From NCBI GenBank assembly GCA_945988915.1, contig CAMFTS010000002.1, positions 1 to 36,240 of the forward strand: a DNA stretch of 36,240 nucleotides, in the 5' to 3' direction. A program made the position numbers and the translations under genes. The stretch comes from an uncultured Clostridia bacterium. Its GTDB lineage: Bacteria; Bacillota; Clostridia; Oscillospirales; Acutalibacteraceae. The notes under the pieces are model-generated. The model saw nothing but the letters and a program-made list of their open reading frames with translations, ran no database searches and had not been told where the DNA came from. Of the stretch, positions 18,909 through 28,168 are shown piece by piece. Within the stretch, counting starts at the first letter, position 1; every line of letters begins with the position of its first letter.

Positions 18909-21320
18909 TTAGTTTTGCTGCCAAAGCTTATTTTGTTTTTTATTTCCGGTATCAATAGGCATATCAAGCTTTTTAATCGGTTTTTCTTCTGTATTAAGCG
19001 TAAGCTTTAATACTTCGCTGACATGTGAAACCGGAATAAAGTTTACGGCGTCAACTACAACCTTATCAAATTTCTTAATATCGGCAATGTTTTCTTCAGG
19101 AATAATCACCGTTTTGATACCTGCTTTATATGCCGCCATTGATTTTTCTTTAAGTCCGCCTATTGCAAGTACTCTGCCCGTAAGCGTAACTTCACCCGTC
19201 ATTGCAAAATCGGACTTTACGCTGTATCCGGACAATGCTGATACAAGTGCAGTAACTATTCCGATACCTGCCGATGGGCCGTCTTTTGGTACTGCGCCCT
19301 CGGGGAAATGAATGTGAACATCTTTATTTTTATAAAAATCGGTATCTATTGAATATTCAGCCGCAACGCTTCTTATATAGCTATAAGCCGCTTTTGCGGA
19401 TTCCTTCATAACATCTCCGAGCGAACCCGTAAGCTCAAGCTTTCCCGTACCGTCAGTTGAAAGCGCCTCGATTTCAAGCATTTCTCCGCCTACCGAAGTC
19501 CATGCAAGACCGTTTACGACTCCAACCCTGTCAAACTTTGAAAGCTCGTCTTGCTTATACTTTCTCGGTCCGAGAAGCTCTTCTATATCATTTGCCTTAA
19601 CCGTGATTTTACCCTCAAAGCCCGTTGCAAATTTTACAGCCTCTTTTCTGAGTACCTTTGCGACAGTTCTTTCAAGCAATCTCACGCCTGCTTCTTTAGT
19701 ATAACCGTCAATAATCAGCTTCAACGCGTCATCTTTAATTTTTATCTGCGTTGATTTAAGTCCGTATTCCTTCAGTTGTTTAGGAATAAGATGCTTTTTT
19801 GCAATATTGAATTTTTCGTCAAATGTATAGCTGTAAAGCTCAATTATTTCCATTCTGTCACGCAGTGGTGCAGGAATACTGCCTATATCATTTGCCGTTG
19901 TCACAAATAATACCTTACTCAAATCGAACGGTATATCAATATAATGATCTCTGAATGAGTTGTTCTGCTCAGGATCAAGTGCTTCAAGCAAAGCTGACGA
20001 AGGATCTCCCTTATAATCATTTGAAAGCTTGTCCACCTCATCAAGCAGGATAAGCGGATTGGCACTCTTTGAGCGTTTAAGTGCATCAATAATATTACCG
20101 GGCATCGCTCCGATATAGGTCTTTCTGTGTCCTCTTATTTCAGCTTCGTCTTTTACACCGCCCAAGGATATACGGGCATATTTTCTGCCCATAGCACGCG
20201 CAAGGGATTTAGCTATTGAAGTTTTTCCGACACCGGGAGGTCCTGCAAGACAAATTATCTGACCTTTAATGTCAGGAACAAGATTACGGACTGCAAGCAG
20301 CTCTATAATTCTCTCTTTCACCTCGTTAAGACCGTAATGGTCTTTTTCAAGAATGTCAGACGCTTTTTTAATGTTGAGATTATCCTTTGTGTATGTATTC
20401 CACGGCAAAGCAAGAACTTCGTCAAGATAATTTCTTATAACTGCGCTCTCAGGACTTGTAGTCTGCATTTTCATAAGTCTGTCGCACTCTGTAAGAAGCT
20501 TTTCTTCGTCTTCTTTTGCAAAACCGATTTTTAAAATCCGTTCACGGTATTTCTGTGACTCGGCTTCGGGAGCATCGCCGTCATTCAATTCGGTTGATAT
20601 AGCTTTCAACTGCTCACGCAGATAGTATTCACGCTGATTATCATCGATTTGTTCCTGCACTCTGTCGTTAAGCTCAGCCTCCATTGCAAGAACATTTGCT
20701 TCTTTTGCAAGTATTACGCAAAGCTTTTCAATTCTTTTCAAATGATTAAGCTCTTCAAGAACTGTCTGCTTAACCTTATATTCAAGAGGAATATTTGCGG
20801 CAATGTAGTCAGCAAGCTCTCCCAGCTCGTTTTTAACCGTAACTCCCAAAGCAATATCAGGAGCGATTTTCGGTGCAAACTCACAGTAATCATCAAAAAG
20901 CCCTTTCATACTTCTGACTGCCGCCTCGGTTTTCAGCGAATCGGTTATCTTCGGAAGCTTTTCGATTACCTGCGCCGCAGTAGCGGTAAAGAACGGCGTT
21001 ACACCTGTAATACCGCAAAGTTTTGCTCTGTATTTACCCTCTACGACTACTCTCATATTGTCGCCTGAAGGCATTCTGACAATTTGCTTTATTTCGCATA
21101 CTGTTCCTATATCAAAAAGCGTCTTTGTGTTTATTGCATCCTCCTGAACATCCTTTTGAGCTACAAGGAAGATATCTTTTTTGGCAACCATTGCCGCTTT
21201 AACCGCCGCAACGGATTTCGGTCTGCCGACATCAAAATGCACTGTCGAATTCGGGAAAACTACAAGTCCTCTCAAAGCGACCATCGGCATAGCGACAATA
21301 TCACTGTTTAAATAATCCAT
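18909..21320 (-). CDS. lon: ATP-dependent protease Lon
   Basis: GPPGVGKTSIAKSLARAMGRKYARISLGGVKDEAEIRGHRKTYIGAMPG; catalytic KDGPSAGIGIVTALVSAL. Confidence 0.97.
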   Translation of the reverse strand: MDYLNSDIVAMPMVALRGLVVFPNSTVHFDVGRPKSVAAVKAAMVAKKDIFLVAQKDVQEDAINTKTLFDIGTVCEIKQIVRMPSGDNMRVVVEGKYRAKLCGITGVTPFFTATAAQVIEKLPKITDSLKTEAAVRSMKGLFDDYCEFAPKIAPDIALGVTVKNELGELADYIAANIPLEYKVKQTVLEELNHLKRIEKLCVILAKEANVLAMEAELNDRVQEQIDDNQREYYLREQLKAISTELNDGDAPEAESQKYRERILKIGFAKEDEEKLLTECDRLMKMQTTSPESAVIRNYLDEVLALPWNTYTKDNLNIKKASDILEKDHYGLNEVKERIIELLAVRNLVPDIKGQIICLAGPPGVGKTSIAKSLARAMGRKYARISLGGVKDEAEIRGHRKTYIGAMPGNIIDALKRSKSANPLILLDEVDKLSNDYKGDPSSALLEALDPEQNNSFRDHYIDIPFDLSKVLFVTTANDIGSIPAPLRDRMEIIELYSYTFDEKFNIAKKHLIPKQLKEYGLKSTQIKIKDDALKLIIDGYTKEAGVRLLERTVAKVLRKEAVKFATGFEGKITVKANDIEELLGPRKYKQDELSKFDRVGVVNGLAWTSVGGEMLEIEALSTDGTGKLELTGSLGDVMKESAKAAYSYIRSVAAEYSIDTDFYKNKDVHIHFPEGAVPKDGPSAGIGIVTALVSALSGYSVKSDFAMTGEVTLTGRVLAIGGLKEKSMAAYKAGIKTVIIPEENIADIKKFDKVVVDAVNFIPVSHVSEVLKLTLNTEEKPIKKLDMPIDTGNKKQNKLWQQN

Positions 21321-21366
21321 ATATATAACTCCTTAGAACTGTTAACATAAAACAATTTGAATGTCA

Positions 21367-21395
21367 ATTATATAATAATTTTCGACTTACTGCAA
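21367..21395 (-). promoter_or_regulatory. Putative lon operon promoter
   Basis: Minus strand TTGCAG (21395-21390), 17 bp, TATAAT (21372-21367). Confidence 0.65.
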
Positions 21396-21495
21396 TATAT
21401 TTTTTACAATTTTATCCTGTATAGTATTTATTTTTTATATTAAATAATAATTATAATAAAAATATAAACAATATTTACAAGTTGTATTTTTTCTC

Positions 21496-21524
21496 TTGCA
21501 AACAACAGCAAAATATGGTATAAT
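21496..21524 (+). promoter_or_regulatory. Putative promoter of the decarboxylase operon
   Basis: TTGCAA, 17 bp, TATAAT. Confidence 0.7.
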
Positions 21525-21530
21525 CACCCG

Positions 21531-21687
21531 GTAAATTTTATAATGGGAAAAATTTGGATTTTCTTTTCGTACAGTTCTTTACAGCTTGTAAAAATTGATT
21601 GATATTTCGATCTTTTTACAGCTTCTGCCCTGAATTGACAAATTTTTTCCGTATTAAAAATCATTAATAATTTAGGAGGATTGACAT
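21531..21687 (+). ncRNA. Putative structured 5' leader of the decarboxylase operon
   Basis: ATGGGAAAAATTTG (21543-21556) pairs over 14 bp with CAAATTTTTTCCGT (21639-21652); internal GCTTGTAAAAA...TTTTTACAGC hairpin (21584-21622) competes with TTTACA-GCT-TGTAAA (21578-21592). Confidence 0.5.
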
Positions 21688-23070
21688 ATGAAAGTTCAGT
21701 TTACTGAAACGGCTTTGAGAGATGCAAACCAATCTCTCATTGCGACAAGAATGCCCTTTGAAAAGTTTGAAGGCATACTTGAAACAATGAACAAAGCCGG
21801 TTACTATTCAATGGAATGTTGGGGCGGCGCAACATTCGATTCCTGTCTTCGTTATCTTGACGAGGACCCGTGGGAAAGGCTCAGAAAAATAAAAGCTAAA
21901 TGTCCTGACACAAAGCTTCAGATGCTTTTAAGAGGTCAGAATCTTCTCGGCTATAAGCATTATCCTGATGATGTTGTCAGAATGTTCGTAAAGAAGAGCG
22001 TGGAAAACGGTATTGATATTATCAGAATTTTCGACGCGCTTAACGATACCAGAAATATTCAGGTTGCCGTTGATGAAACAATTAAAAACGGCGCTATTGC
22101 TTCAGGTGCTATTTCTTATACAACAAGCCCTGTTCATACTCTTGAGAAGTATGTTGAGCTTGTAAAAGAAATGAAAGCAATGGGTTGTTCAACAATTTGT
22201 ATTAAAGATATGGCCGGCGTTATGACTCCTGCCGAAGCTAAAGACCTTGTAAGTGCAATTAAAGACGCATTACCGGATATGCCCGTTATTCTTCATACTC
22301 ACTGCACAACAGGTATGGCTTATATGACAATTCTTAAGGCTGTTGAAGCAGGCTGCGATATTATTGATACAGCAACATCCTGTTTCTCCGGCGGTACTTC
22401 ACAGCCTGCGACCGAAACACTTCACGACGCTCTCAGAGGACTTGGTTACACAACAGGACTCAGCAGAGAAACAATCAAAGAAGTTAATGACTACTTTAAG
22501 CCTATCAGAGATGAATATCTTGCTTCGGGACTTCTCAAGCCGAAAGCGCTCGTTACGGATACAGACGCTTTAACTTACAAGGTACCCGGCGGTATGCTTT
22601 CAAATATGATGGCTAACCTTGAAGATATGCACGCTCTGGACAGAATGGACGAGGCTCTTATTGAAATTCCAAAAGTGCGTGAAGATATGGGCTATCCCCC
22701 TCTTGTTACGCCTCTCAGTCAAATGGTTGGCAATCAGGCTGTAACTAATGTACTTGTAGGACAAAGATACAAGAATATTTCAAAAGAAATCAAGGCTTAT
22801 ATTAGAGGTGAATACGGTAAGGCTCCCGGTGAAATAAACGCCGCTCTTCAAAAGAAAGTGCTCGGCGACGAAGCTCCTGTCACTTGCCGTTTTGCAGATA
22901 CGCTTGAGCCTGAATTTGAAAAGGCAAAGGCTGAAATCGGTGACAAGGCTAAATGCGATGAAGATGTACTTTCATACATTGCTTTCCCGACACAGGCAGA
23001 GGCATTCTTCGACAAGCGTGAAGAAAAAGCAAAGAATACATTTAAGTATTCAATTAAAAGAATTGACTAA
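21688..23070 (+). CDS. oadA: Oxaloacetate decarboxylase alpha / pyruvate carboxylase B-type carboxyltransferase, without biotin domain
   Basis: FTETALRDANQSLIATRMP, MECWGGATFDSCLRYL, MLLRGQNLLGYKHYPDDVV, IFDALNDTRN, CIKDMAGVMTP, HTHCTTGMAYM. Confidence 0.9.
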   Translation: MKVQFTETALRDANQSLIATRMPFEKFEGILETMNKAGYYSMECWGGATFDSCLRYLDEDPWERLRKIKAKCPDTKLQMLLRGQNLLGYKHYPDDVVRMFVKKSVENGIDIIRIFDALNDTRNIQVAVDETIKNGAIASGAISYTTSPVHTLEKYVELVKEMKAMGCSTICIKDMAGVMTPAEAKDLVSAIKDALPDMPVILHTHCTTGMAYMTILKAVEAGCDIIDTATSCFSGGTSQPATETLHDALRGLGYTTGLSRETIKEVNDYFKPIRDEYLASGLLKPKALVTDTDALTYKVPGGMLSNMMANLEDMHALDRMDEALIEIPKVREDMGYPPLVTPLSQMVGNQAVTNVLVGQRYKNISKEIKAYIRGEYGKAPGEINAALQKKVLGDEAPVTCRFADTLEPEFEKAKAEIGDKAKCDEDVLSYIAFPTQAEAFFDKREEKAKNTFKYSIKRID

Positions 23071-23082
23071 GGAGTGTGAGGT

Positions 23083-23526
23083 ATGAATTTTCTTAATACA
23101 GTAAGCGAAGCTACTTTGACAGATGCATTACTTTCAGCAGCTCCTTCATCAAGTGAACCGCTCACTATTATCGAAGCTCTGAAAACCTCTGTTACAGGTA
23201 TCGTAGTTGTTATGATTATTCTTGCGCTTCTTGCGGTACTCGTTGTTATTCTTTCAAAAATTATCCGTGCATTTGAATCTGTTGCAAAGAAAAAAGAGAA
23301 TAAGGACGAAGCTGTCAGACCTGCAAACGAGAATAAAGCAGACAGCAAAGCAGACAGCAAAGGAACAACTCTTCCCGATACACAGTCTGCCGGTAATCTT
23401 GAGCTTTACAAAACAGATGAAAAGACTGCCGCTGTAATTATGGCTATTGTTTCAAATGAAAGCGGTATCCCGCTTAACAGATTACAGTTTAACTCAATTA
23501 AACTTTTAGAAGATAAGGGAGAATAA
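23083..23526 (+). CDS. Na+-translocating decarboxylase gamma-like subunit (OadG family)
   Basis: One N-terminal TM helix (VTGIVVVMIILALLAVLVVILSKII), charged linker, position between alpha and biotin-carrier genes. Confidence 0.75.
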   Translation: MNFLNTVSEATLTDALLSAAPSSSEPLTIIEALKTSVTGIVVVMIILALLAVLVVILSKIIRAFESVAKKKENKDEAVRPANENKADSKADSKGTTLPDTQSAGNLELYKTDEKTAAVIMAIVSNESGIPLNRLQFNSIKLLEDKGE

Positions 23527-23529
23527 GAT

Positions 23530-23916
23530 ATGAAATACATTGTTACATTAAATGGTATGGACTATGAAGTTGATGTTACAGAGCTTGACGAAGCAATAGT
23601 TTCAAATGTTGCACCGTCTGCACCTGTTGCAGCACCTGCTGCTCCCGTTGCGGCAGCACCTGCACCTGTTGCTGCAGCAGCTCCTGCGGCTGTTTCGGGA
23701 ACAGGCACACCTGTTAAATCACCTATGCCGGGTACAATACTTAAAGTAAATGTTTCTGCAGGTCAGAAAGTAAATGAAGGCGATGTTCTCTTCATTCTTG
23801 AAGCTATGAAGATGGAAAATGAAATCGTTGCTCCGACAAGCGGTACTGTTTCACAGGTAATCGCAAACAAGGGCGCTTCTGTTGCTACTGACGAAGTTCT
23901 TGCTTTTATCGGTTAA
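23530..23916 (+). CDS. Biotin carrier protein of the decarboxylase (biotin/lipoyl attachment)
   Basis: Ala/Pro-rich linker then [44 protein letters not shown] with canonical EAMKM. Confidence 0.93.
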   Translation: MKYIVTLNGMDYEVDVTELDEAIVSNVAPSAPVAAPAAPVAAAPAPVAAAAPAAVSGTGTPVKSPMPGTILKVNVSAGQKVNEGDVLFILEAMKMENEIVAPTSGTVSQVIANKGASVATDEVLAFIG

Positions 23917-23930
23917 GGAGGAGCTTGAAC

Positions 23931-25133
23931 ATGGATATTATAAATTCAATTATTGAAATCTTTCAGACCTCCGGTTTTGCTTCACTCGGTTGGCAGAATT
24001 GGGTTATGATTTTGGTTTCATTCGCTCTGTTATATCTTGCGATTGTTAAGAAGTTTGAGCCTTTGCTTTTACTTCCCATCGCATTCGGTATGCTTCTCGT
24101 AAATGTTTATCCTGAAATAATGTACGATCCGCTTGCGATTGCTACTCCCGGCGGCGAAGTGCTTGACGCTTCGGCACATTGGTACGATTCAGGTGTTTTA
24201 AGACTGATTTATTGCGGTGTTAAGTCGAGTATCTTCCCCTGTCTTATATTTATGGGTGTTGGCGCTATGACTGACTTCGGTCCCCTTCTTGCAAACCCGT
24301 CGAGCTTGCTTTTGGGTGCTGCCGCTCAGCTTGGTATCTATGTTGCTTTCCTTATTGCAACAGCAACAAAGTTTATTCCGGGATTTGAGGGCTTCTCTGC
24401 TTTAGAAGCTGCTGCAATAGCTATCATCGGCGGTGCAGACGGTCCTACGGCTATTTACCTTACCGGTAAGCTCGCTCCTCACCTTTTAGGACCTATCGCA
24501 GTTGCCGCATATTCATATATGGCATTGATTCCGCTTATTCAGCCGCCTATTATGAAAGCGCTCACAACCAAAAAGGAAAGAGAAATTAAGATGGATCAGC
24601 TCAGAACTGTAAGCAAGGCAGAGAAGATTATCTTCCCTATCGTTGTTACAGTTATCTGTGTAGTTATCATTCCGTCAACAGCCCCACTTATCGGTATGCT
24701 TATGCTCGGTAATCTATTCAAAGAATCAGGCGTAACAGAAAGACTTTCGGACACAGCACAAAATGCTCTTTGTAATATTGTTACAATTATGCTCGGCGTC
24801 ACTGTCGGTGCTACTGCAGAAGGCAAAACTTTCCTTGATATCAAGACACTTCTTGTCATTGCAATCGGTCTGATCGCATTCGCATTCTCGACCGCAGGCG
24901 GTGTTCTGTTCGGAAAGCTGATGAACATTATTACAAGAGGCAAGGTTAATCCGCTTATCGGTTCTGCCGGTGTTTCCGCCGTTCCTATGGCTGCCCGTGT
25001 TTCACAGGTTGAAGGTAGAAAATACAATCCTTCAAACTTCCTTCTCATGCACGCTATGGGTCCGAACGTTGCAGGTGTTATCGGTTCTGCGGTTGCGGCA
25101 GGCTTCCTGCTTCTCACATTTGGCGGCAAATAA
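23931..25133 (+). CDS. oadB: Na+-translocating decarboxylase beta subunit (OadB family)
   Basis: [62 protein letters not shown] at 23931 preferred over TTG 23925 by RBS spacing. Confidence 0.92.
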   Translation: MDIINSIIEIFQTSGFASLGWQNWVMILVSFALLYLAIVKKFEPLLLLPIAFGMLLVNVYPEIMYDPLAIATPGGEVLDASAHWYDSGVLRLIYCGVKSSIFPCLIFMGVGAMTDFGPLLANPSSLLLGAAAQLGIYVAFLIATATKFIPGFEGFSALEAAAIAIIGGADGPTAIYLTGKLAPHLLGPIAVAAYSYMALIPLIQPPIMKALTTKKEREIKMDQLRTVSKAEKIIFPIVVTVICVVIIPSTAPLIGMLMLGNLFKESGVTERLSDTAQNALCNIVTIMLGVTVGATAEGKTFLDIKTLLVIAIGLIAFAFSTAGGVLFGKLMNIITRGKVNPLIGSAGVSAVPMAARVSQVEGRKYNPSNFLLMHAMGPNVAGVIGSAVAAGFLLLTFGGK

Positions 25134-25152
25134 AATATTTTCAAAAAAATCA

Positions 25153-25186
25153 AACCGCAGACTTTTCAGCAGTCTGCGGTTTTTTA
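25153..25186 (+). terminator. Terminator of the decarboxylase operon
   Basis: AACCGCAGACT-TTTCAGC-AGTCTGCGGTT followed by TTTTAT. Confidence 0.85.
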
Positions 25187-25195
25187 TGCCATGAA

Positions 25196-25954
25196 TTATT
25201 TATTTTTGTTCTTCGGGAAGATAACTTCAAGTGCTTCTTTGTAATTTCCGAAATTCATTTTCGGGAACAAGCGTTTATATCTTGCAAGCTGTGACTTGCC
25301 GCTTTTCATTTTCTCAACAAGATTGTCAATATATGCGTTTGACTTGATTTTATCCGCCATTTCATCAATTTTCTCATCGGTCTTATCAATTTCATCCTGC
25401 ATATTTTCTACTAAATAGTTCTGAATTTCTTTAAGACTGCGGATAATATTTTTCAGGCTTTGCACCGTGAGTGCCAAGTCTATAATCAAAATGGAATAAA
25501 TCACAAAAGCAAGTATAAGTCTTATATCTTCAGGAATTCTCTCGGTAATGTTCATTACAAAAGGTTGAACAAATTTTATCAAAAGAGCAACACCTAAACC
25601 GAAAAGAATTGAGCTCGTCAAGCATATTCTGCCCTTAATATTAAATCTCTGATTTGAATAGTCCCACCACATTGCATGAAATACTTTTTCCAACACATAA
25701 TGAGTTATGTATTCAAGCGTATCGCAAAGCAGTAATCCTACAAAGAAAAGTGCAAAAAAGTTTGATATCTTTCCATAGAGAAGAATAGTGCAAAGAACTG
25801 CCCCGGAGCCGTAAATCGGGCATAACGGGCCAAATAAAAACCCTCTTTTTACTGATTTCTTATCTCTTACCGCAAAAAGAATTGTTTCGGTTATCCAGCC
25901 GAAAACACTATACATAATAAACCATAAGAAGTAGTTAACTATTTTAATTAACAC
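25196..25954 (-). CDS. Membrane protein resembling the putative ABC transporter permease family PF06541 (CmpB-like)
   Basis: FLWFIMYSVFGWITETILFAVRDKKSVKRGFLFGPLCPIYGSGA and CDTLEYITHYVLEKVFHAMWWDYSNQRFNIKGRICL; several TM segments. Confidence 0.72.
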   Translation of the reverse strand: MLIKIVNYFLWFIMYSVFGWITETILFAVRDKKSVKRGFLFGPLCPIYGSGAVLCTILLYGKISNFFALFFVGLLLCDTLEYITHYVLEKVFHAMWWDYSNQRFNIKGRICLTSSILFGLGVALLIKFVQPFVMNITERIPEDIRLILAFVIYSILIIDLALTVQSLKNIIRSLKEIQNYLVENMQDEIDKTDEKIDEMADKIKSNAYIDNLVEKMKSGKSQLARYKRLFPKMNFGNYKEALEVIFPKNKNK

Positions 25955-26504
25955 GATCTTTGGCCTCCTTTAATATTTCATTGTATAACGGTAAAAACCT
26001 ATTGCTCAACTTCATTAAGTCGTAGCATGTGCAGATTTTGTCTGCCAGAGTTAATATCATACCCTCCTTTGATTTCGGCGGTGCCAAATGAAGCGGCCAC
26101 ATATGAGAAAGTATCATATCCTGCTGTTTGTCGGTAAGTTCACCGAAGCAGAGCTCGGCATTTTTCTTTGCCTGTTTAGGATGATACCACGCATGAAGTT
26201 CATCGTGCTTCACTATATGCCAATCATATAGATAAAAATCATGCAACAACGACGCTCTTGTAGCCTCTTCAACACTGTATCCGTATAATAAATTTAATTT
26301 ATAAGCAATAAAAGACACAAAAACGCTGTGAAAATGACAGCTTATAATATTATGATGATGGAAATTTACCATTTCCTCAAATTTAGGATGATTAAGAATA
26401 TCTGCAACTTCATCAAGGTATCCGTCCAGATACTTCTTTTCTTCATCAACATTAAAATTAACAATAGAATTATATGCTTCTAATAATTTTGTTCTGTTCA
26501 TCAT
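25944..26504 (-). CDS. HD-domain protein (predicted phosphohydrolase)
   Basis: CHFHSVFVSFIAY..., RASLLHDFYLYDWH, ADKICTCYD; overlaps the downstream membrane gene by 11 nt. Confidence 0.75.
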   Translation of the reverse strand: MMNRTKLLEAYNSIVNFNVDEEKKYLDGYLDEVADILNHPKFEEMVNFHHHNIISCHFHSVFVSFIAYKLNLLYGYSVEEATRASLLHDFYLYDWHIVKHDELHAWYHPKQAKKNAELCFGELTDKQQDMILSHMWPLHLAPPKSKEGMILTLADKICTCYDLMKLSNRFLPLYNEILKEAKDRVN

Positions 26505-26529
26505 AAACCTCTTATAACAAATTCACTTG

Positions 26530-26558
26530 ATTATATACTGAATTATTATATAAATCAA
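26530..26558 (-). promoter_or_regulatory. Putative promoter of the HD gene
   Basis: Minus strand TTGATT (26558-26553), 17 bp, TATAAT (26535-26530). Confidence 0.6.
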
Positions 26559-26578
26559 TAATAAAATTCAACAAATTA

Positions 26579-26604
26579 AAAAGCCGAGTTAATTCTCGGC
26601 TTTT
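26579..26604 (-). terminator. Terminator of the DacF-like gene
   Basis: AAAAGCCGAG-AATTAA-CTCGGCTTTT on the minus strand. Confidence 0.75.
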
Positions 26605-26622
26605 AACGGTCAAAAAGCAATA

Positions 26623-28062
26623 TTATTTTTTACCCGTGGGTCTTTTTTTATTCGTATTTGCAGTTGTTTTTTTCTTTTGCGGTTGTTTACTGTTTATATT
26701 CTTTAAATTCTTAGCTCCCGAATACATCACAGGTCTTGTTCTGCCTTCGCTTCGTTTCATATTTTTTTCGTTTTGCTTTCTGAGCATAAAAAGATATGAA
26801 ATTCCGATTATTGACGCAAGAACAACAAGAATAATAAATACCGGTGATGTGACTACCACCTTAATCGCATGAAAAATCCAAAGAAATACATTTACGCTTA
26901 CATCCTCTGCCGCAACGAGGTCAACGGTTGCAATTACGCTGTCTGCATAAAGAATATTTGCTTTTCCGATTACCTCGCCTTTTTTTACGGGCGCATTTAT
27001 CTGCTTAGGAGTTTCTTTTTCGATGGGTTGAATTAAAACGCTGCCCTCATCGCTTCCCGTCGGAACAAGAGCCGTTACATCATTTGCGGGAATCAATCTT
27101 ACATGGTCGGCGTCAAAGGAAAGCTTAACATCAACAACTGTCACGATTTGAGAAACATCGGCAATTTTTTCAAGTCTGATATTTTCAAACACCCATTTAT
27201 AAAGGCGTTTTGACTCGGTAAATGCAAGGTTTTCTTTAGTTCCGTCTCCGTTAAGGTCCTTTGACGGAGCATTAAGAATAATACAACAGTAATTGTAGCC
27301 GTCTTTACTTGCTTTTGAAACTACACAGCATCCTGCCTTTTCCGTAGTTCCTGCTTTAATTCCTTGCACATATTTGTAATAATAAGTATGATAATTAGCA
27401 TTAATCAGCCAGTTGGAATTATAAAAATTGCGCTCGTCGCTTTTATTTGTCTTTTCAAGCGTATATTTGTTGGTATTACAAATTTCCATAAACGACGGCA
27501 AATTCACAGCATGCTTAACGATAAGCGCTAAATCCTTTGCTGTTGTGTATTGATTTTCCGAATCAAGTCCGTGCGGATTTTCAAAATGCGTATCGGTACA
27601 GCCTATTGATGCAACAAACTCATTCATCATCGCAACAAATTTTTCAATGTTTCCCCCGCCGATATAATCAGCAAGAATATTAGCTGATTCATTTGCAGAT
27701 TTCACCATAAGACAATACAACAGCTGTCTGACAGTTAACTCCTCATCTGCTTTTAAAACCGCAGGAGCTGATTTTGTTCCCCTTAAAAGCGAAATACAGT
27801 ATTCGGGAACAGTAATTTTCTGTTCAAGATTTTCACAATTCTCAAGTACAACAACCGCAGTTATTATTTTTGTAAGGGAAGCCATAGCTGTTTTTTTATT
27901 TGAATTCTTATCGAATATTACGGTTCCGTCATCAAGGCTGAAAAGCAATACAATATCAGCTTCGGTGTCAAGCTCGGAATTATAATTCGCCGACACCGGC
28001 AATATAAAAGCGGGAGAAATAAAAATTAAAACAGTAAGCAACAAACTGATGAATCTTTTCAC
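26623..28062 (-). CDS. D-alanyl-D-alanine carboxypeptidase (peptidase S11, DacF-like)
   Basis: SxxK in ASLTKIITAVVVLENC, SxN in VKSANESAN, third box KAG in QGIKAGTTEKAG; signal peptide; C-terminal TM and basic tail. Start at GTG 28062 (RBS AAGGGGG) rather than TTG 28083. Confidence 0.88.
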   Translation of the reverse strand: MKRFISLLLTVLIFISPAFILPVSANYNSELDTEADIVLLFSLDDGTVIFDKNSNKKTAMASLTKIITAVVVLENCENLEQKITVPEYCISLLRGTKSAPAVLKADEELTVRQLLYCLMVKSANESANILADYIGGGNIEKFVAMMNEFVASIGCTDTHFENPHGLDSENQYTTAKDLALIVKHAVNLPSFMEICNTNKYTLEKTNKSDERNFYNSNWLINANYHTYYYKYVQGIKAGTTEKAGCCVVSKASKDGYNYCCIILNAPSKDLNGDGTKENLAFTESKRLYKWVFENIRLEKIADVSQIVTVVDVKLSFDADHVRLIPANDVTALVPTGSDEGSVLIQPIEKETPKQINAPVKKGEVIGKANILYADSVIATVDLVAAEDVSVNVFLWIFHAIKVVVTSPVFIILVVLASIIGISYLFMLRKQNEKNMKRSEGRTRPVMYSGAKNLKNINSKQPQKKKTTANTNKKRPTGKK

Positions 28063-28115
28063 AATAATCCCCCTTGAAAACAAAGTAAAAAAAGTGTATT
28101 ATAAATATGCAATTT

Positions 28116-28144
28116 ATTATAGCAAAGAAATATGTAAATATCAA
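28116..28144 (-). promoter_or_regulatory. Putative promoter of the DacF-like gene
   Basis: Minus strand TTGATA (28144-28139), 17 bp, TATAAT (28121-28116). Confidence 0.65.
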
Positions 28145-28168
28145 TTATATTTTAAGGATGTGTAAAAT

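Noticed and set aside
23337-23361. Short tandem repeat GCAGACAGCAAA encoding KADSKADSK in the gamma subunit
   Set aside because: Two copies in a low-complexity charged linker; no evidence of function or phase variation.
23613-23700. Imperfect GC-rich repeat encoding [24 protein letters not shown]
   Set aside because: Typical flexible Ala/Pro linker of biotin carrier proteins, not a separate repeat element.
24596-25153. 185-aa minus-strand ORF antisense to oadB
   Set aside because: Lies opposite a clearly recognised OadB membrane protein; composition and absence of motifs or RBS fit antisense codon-bias artefact.
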